A stretch of 35,418 nucleotides of DNA, taken from Stenotrophomonas ginsengisoli (GTDB taxonomy: Bacteria; Pseudomonadota; Gammaproteobacteria; Xanthomonadales; Xanthomonadaceae). Shown in pieces: positions 32,139-35,418 of this stretch. Location: contig NZ_LDJM01000047.1 in assembly GCF_001431485.1 (NCBI RefSeq), positions 1-35,418 on the forward strand, read 5' to 3'. The notes under the pieces were generated by a model, which did not search any database, was not told the DNA's origin, and saw only the letters and a list, made by a program, of their open reading frames with translations. Position numbers and translations under genes: made by a program. Numbering within the stretch: position 1 is the first letter of the stretch; every line of letters begins with the position of its first letter.

Positions 32139-33341
32139 CTACACGTAGATCCGGCCGCTACCCGCAGGAACTGGCGGCGGCACGTCATCGATGATGGCGT
32201 GCGGCACGAAGCGGGCCGAGTCCTTGGTGATGCGGCTGTCGTCCTCGCGGATGCCGATGCCACAGGCGTGGTCACCGACCACCCAGCTGCCGATCAGCGG
32301 GTAGTTGCCGTCGTAGTTGGGCAGCGGGTGTGCGGCCTGGATGATCGCCGGGCCACCGCTGTAGGGGCCTTCGCTTTCCTGCCAGCTGCCATCGGCCAGG
32401 TGCAGGGAGATGTTGGCGCCCTCACGCGAGAACAGCGGCTTGCGTACCCAACCACGCGGCAAGGACGCGCCGCTGTCGAAGTGGGCTTCGAGCAGGTTCG
32501 GGTGGCCCTGGTGGCGCTGCCACAGCAGCGGCAGGATGCCCTTGTTGCTCAGGATGGCCTTCCACGCCGGCTCCAGCAGCTGCAGCCGCGCCGCCGGCAG
32601 GGTCTTGCCGAATTCCTCGGCCATCAGGTCTTCCAGCGGGTAGAGCTTGAACAGGGTGCCGATCAGGGTGTCGTCCAGGGTGGTGAACTGGCCATCGGCA
32701 CTGATGCCGATTTCCTCCAGCGCAATGGCCTGGCCGTGCAGGCCGGCCTGGGCGGCGCAGTCACGCAGGTAGTCCACGGTGCCGCGGTCTTCCACCGAGG
32801 TGGACATGGCGGCAAAGCACAGCGGCGGCGGCAGGTGCCCGCTCAGGAACTCAAAACGCTCCACCAGCGCTTCGTGGATGGCATTGAACTGGTCGGCATG
32901 GGCCGGCAGTGCGCCCGCCGCCTTCTGCTCCTCCAGCCACTGCCACTGGAAGAAGCTGGCCTCGTACAGCGAGGTCGGGGTGTCGTAGTTGAACTCGTAC
33001 AGCTTGGCCGGGCCGCGGCCGTCGTAGGCCAGGTCGATACGGCCATACAGATGGCCATGACCCTGCTTCCAGCTGTTGGCCACCCAGTCGCGGAAATCAC
33101 GGCCGATGGCCAGCTTGTCCATCAGCTCCTCGCTGCCCACCACCTCGTCCACCAGGTCCAGCGCCATGGCGTGGATCTGCGCGGTCGGGTCCTCGATGTC
33201 GTTCTCGATCTGGGCCAGGGAGAAGGCGTAGTACGCCCGCTCGTCCCAGTAGCGCGCGCCATCAATGGTGTGGAAGGCAAAACCGGCTTCTTCGGCCCGG
33301 GCGCGCCAGTTGGCGCGCTCGGCAATGGCAATGCGCTTCAC
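32139..33341 (-). CDS. Glutathionylspermidine synthase-like ATP-grasp protein (YgiC-like)
   Basis: This 400-residue protein belongs to the glutathionylspermidine synthase family of ATP-grasp ligases. Signatures include LYEFNYDTPTSLYEASFFQW near residues 110-135, KGILPLLWQRHQGHPNLLEA, GWVRKPLFSREGANI and the C-terminal IGSWVVGDHACGIGIREDDS. It lacks the amidase half of the E. coli Gss enzyme, as YgiC and YjfC do, so the substrate is unproven. The GTG start at 33339-33341 lies six bases after the stop of the ygiB-like gene; the pair is the conserved ygiB-ygiC order. Confidence 0.9.
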   Translation of the reverse strand: MKRIAIAERANWRARAEEAGFAFHTIDGARYWDERAYYAFSLAQIENDIEDPTAQIHAMALDLVDEVVGSEELMDKLAIGRDFRDWVANSWKQGHGHLYGRIDLAYDGRGPAKLYEFNYDTPTSLYEASFFQWQWLEEQKAAGALPAHADQFNAIHEALVERFEFLSGHLPPPLCFAAMSTSVEDRGTVDYLRDCAAQAGLHGQAIALEEIGISADGQFTTLDDTLIGTLFKLYPLEDLMAEEFGKTLPAARLQLLEPAWKAILSNKGILPLLWQRHQGHPNLLEAHFDSGASLPRGWVRKPLFSREGANISLHLADGSWQESEGPYSGGPAIIQAAHPLPNYDGNYPLIGSWVVGDHACGIGIREDDSRITKDSARFVPHAIIDDVPPPVPAGSGRIYV

Positions 33342-33347
33342 GTGCGA

Positions 33348-33932
33348 TCAACCACCGAAGCTGCTGGAGGAATTGCTGCGGCTGCGGGCAGTGGAGCCGA
33401 AGCCACCACGGCTGACCGTGGGTGCGGCATTGGGCTGCAGCCCGGTGGGGGCCAGGCCCGCCTTGCCGGTGCCGATGCGGCTGGCGGTGTTCAGGCCACC
33501 GGTGGAGGTCGGCGCGGCCGGCTTGGCCCAGCCTTTGGCCTTGTCCTGGTAAGCCGGGGCCGACTGCGGTGCCTGCGGGGCCTGGCCTGCACGGCCTGCG
33601 CCACTGAGCATCTGGCCCATGAAGAAGCCCATCATCATCGGGCCGATGAACGAGGTGCCGGCAGTGGTGCGCTGTTCCACGCACTGATCGGCCTCGTATT
33701 CCTTTGCGCACTCTTCCTTGGAGGCGTACTGCGGCGCGCTGTCGGCCGACTGTGCAGCGGCCTGGGCAAAGGCGGTGCGGCAGGCCGACGGATCACCGGT
33801 GGCCTCGGCGCAGGCTTCCACCGAGGTGTACAGGCCTTCCTGGACCTGCACTTCCGGCTCGGAGGAGCAGGCAGTCAGCAGCAGCGGCACGGTGCTCATC
33901 AGCAACAGGGCAGTGGTCTTGGAGCGCTTCAT
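33348..33932 (-). CDS. ygiB: DUF1190/YgiB-like lipoprotein
   Basis: This 194-residue protein has a lipoprotein signal (LLLMSTVPLLLTAC, Cys at about residue 22), then a small cysteine-containing domain with repeated Cys pairs (SVEACAEATGDPSACRTAF and KEECAKEYEADQCVEQ). A Gly/Met-rich hydrophobic patch (IGPMMMGFFMGQML) and a long low-complexity Ser/Gly/Arg tail follow. This is the YgiB (DUF1190) layout. Role unknown; it is always found next to a ygiC-like ligase. The ATG at 33930-33932 follows AAAGGA six bases upstream, chosen over a longer frame. Confidence 0.87.
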   Translation of the reverse strand: MKRSKTTALLLMSTVPLLLTACSSEPEVQVQEGLYTSVEACAEATGDPSACRTAFAQAAAQSADSAPQYASKEECAKEYEADQCVEQRTTAGTSFIGPMMMGFFMGQMLSGAGRAGQAPQAPQSAPAYQDKAKGWAKPAAPTSTGGLNTASRIGTGKAGLAPTGLQPNAAPTVSRGGFGSTARSRSNSSSSFGG

Positions 33933-34085
33933 CGCAGGTCCTTTGGCGTGTTCTTTGCCCCATTTTGCCCGATCTGCCCGCCCCCCGCCTGAAAGCGCGT
34001 CACAGCCCTGCGGCGTGGTTACAGACGCAACTTCAGACGATGCGGCAGAATCGGCCAATCACCCGTTTTTGCACAGCCCCACGCC

Positions 34086-35387
34086 ATGCCCGCCTACCGC
34101 TCCAAGACCTCCACCGCCGGCCGCAACATGGCTGGCGCCCGCGCCCTGTGGCGTGCCACCGGCATGAAAGATGGCGACTTCCACAAGCCGATCATCGCCA
34201 TCGCCAACTCCTTCACCCAGTTCGTGCCCGGGCATGTGCACCTGAAGGATCTGGGCCAGCTGGTGGCGCGGCAAATTGAACAGGTTGGCGGTGTGGCCAA
34301 GGAGTTCAACACCATCGCCGTGGATGACGGCATCGCCATGGGTCATGACGGCATGCTGTATTCGCTGCCCAGCCGCGAAATCATTGCCGACAGCGTGGAA
34401 TACATGGTCAATGCCCACTGCGCCGATGCGCTGGTGTGCATTTCCAACTGCGACAAGATCACCCCCGGCATGCTGATGGCCGCGCTGCGCTTGAACATCC
34501 CGGTGGTGTTCGTCTCCGGCGGGCCGATGGAAGCAGGCAAGACCAAGCTGGCCGACGGCGGCGAGCACAAGCTGGACCTGATCGATGCGATGGTGGCCGC
34601 CGCCAACGATGCGGTCAGCGATGAGGACGTGACCCGCATCGAACGCAGCGCCTGCCCCACCTGCGGCTCGTGCAGCGGCATGTTCACCGCCAACTCGATG
34701 AACTGCCTGACCGAAGCACTGGGCCTGTCACTGCCGGGCAACGGCACCGTGCTGGCCACCCATGCCGATCGCGAGGCGCTGTTCAAGCGTGCCGGCAGCC
34801 TGATCGTGGAGCTGTGCCACCGCTGGTACGGCGGCGAGGATGCCAGCGCCCTGCCGCGCAGCATCGCCACGTTTGAAGCCTTTGAAAATGCCATCGCGCT
34901 GGATATCGCCATGGGCGGCTCGACCAACACCATTCTGCACCTGCTCGCCGCCGCGCAGGAGGCCGGAGTGGCCTTCGACCAGCGCGACATCGACCGCCTG
35001 AGCCGTCGCGTACCGCAGCTGTGCAAGGTCGCGCCGAACACGCCCAAGTACCACATCGAGGACGTGCACCGCGCCGGCGGCATCATCGCCATCCTTGGCG
35101 AGCTGGCGCGCGGCGGCCTGCTGCATACCGATGTCCCCACCGTGCACAGCAAGACGCTGGGCGAAGCGATTGCCACGTGGGACATCACCCAGACCGATGA
35201 TGCCGCGGTGCATACCTTCTTCAAGGCCGGCCCGGCCGGTATCCCCACGCAGGTCGCCTTCAGCCAGGCCACGCGCTGGCCGACGCTGGATCTGGACCGC
35301 AGCCAGGGCTGCATCCGCGATGTGGCCCATGCCTTCTCGGCCGAAGGCGGGCTGGCCGTTCTCTACGGCAACCTCGCCGCCGATGGC
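34086..35387 (+). CDS. ilvD: Dihydroxy-acid dehydratase IlvD (3' end missing)
   Basis: This is the first 434 codons of IlvD, the Fe-S enzyme that makes 2-oxo acids in valine, leucine and isoleucine synthesis; the full protein is about 610 residues. [20 protein letters not shown] and [20 protein letters not shown] carry the cluster-binding cysteines, and the start [14 protein letters not shown] matches the family. The frame is true until [14 protein letters not shown], after which the reading (LSFIHILRC) departs from IlvD, because genomic sequence stops at 35387 and adapter-like bases follow. The gene is divergent from the ygiB-like gene. Confidence 0.95.
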
Positions 35388-35418
35388 CTGTCTTTTATCC
35401 ACATCTTACGCTGCCGAA
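35388..35418 (+). other. Probable Nextera sequencing-adapter remnant at contig end
   Basis: The bases CTGTCTTTTATCCACATCT followed by TACGCTGCCGAA match the Nextera transposase end (CTGTCTCTTATACACATCT, then GACGCTGCCGA) with three mismatches and a slightly different last few bases. The IlvD reading frame collapses exactly where it begins. This is a technical artefact, not genomic sequence. Confidence 0.9.

Overview
The window looks like a chromosomal contig end from a high-GC gammaproteobacterium of the Xanthomonadaceae, most likely Stenotrophomonas or a close relative. This rests on the dense high-GC coding sequence, the split B12-dependent ribonucleotide reductase (NrdJa/NrdJb), and gene sets familiar from that family (DUF2164 with MoxR and VWA genes, RDD-SpoIIM-DUF4129-DUF4350-MoxR-DUF58, catalase-like peroxidase with cytochrome b). 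No rRNA, tRNA or CRISPR array was seen. The genus assignment is inference; no 16S or marker gene is present to settle it.

Layout, left to right. 1-1251: an AT-richer accessory segment with a DUF3800 gene and a possible mobile-element scrap at the very edge. 1290-4369: nrdJa-nrdJb on the minus strand, closed by a clear rho-independent terminator. 4847-6280: a DegP/DegQ-type periplasmic protease. 6363-7683: a DUF883/YqjD protein and a long YqjE/holin-like membrane protein. 7754-9835: a HAD phosphatase and an M17 aminopeptidase, ending in a strong terminator. 10068-11662: a membrane-anchored catalase-like peroxidase overlapping a cytochrome b561. 11718-15147 (minus): a CHASE3-GAF-GGDEF diguanylate cyclase and two tandem pirins. 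15257-17160 (minus): a DesR/DesK-type two-component system, with a perfect palindrome just upstream.

17322-26970 (plus) is a nearly gapless run: gamma-carbonic anhydrase, MoxR-type AAA ATPase, DUF2164 protein and VWA protein, followed by an RDD, SpoIIM, DUF4129, DUF4350, MoxR, DUF58 operon coupled by ATGA-type overlaps. This places two MoxR/VWA-like chaperone modules side by side. They probably assemble or activate envelope proteins, but their clients are unknown. A possible small structured RNA ending in a terminator follows at 27091-27166.

27165-31992 (minus) is the accessory hot spot, a polymorphic-toxin cluster. An effector with a C-terminal PD-(D/E)xK-like nuclease region is interrupted by an in-frame TGA. 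Its distal part (183 codons) continues in the same frame and ends in a Gly/Asp-rich tail. Next come an immunity-like gene, a membrane-anchored coiled-coil protein, a second orphan copy of the effector tail, and a second immunity-like gene. The two immunity genes are nearly identical except for a strongly diverged block in the N-terminal part.

32139-33932 (minus) carries a glutathionylspermidine-synthase-like ATP-grasp gene and a ygiB-like lipoprotein gene. 34086 onward is the start of ilvD. It is cut at 35387, because the last 31 bases closely resemble an Illumina Nextera adapter rather than genomic sequence.
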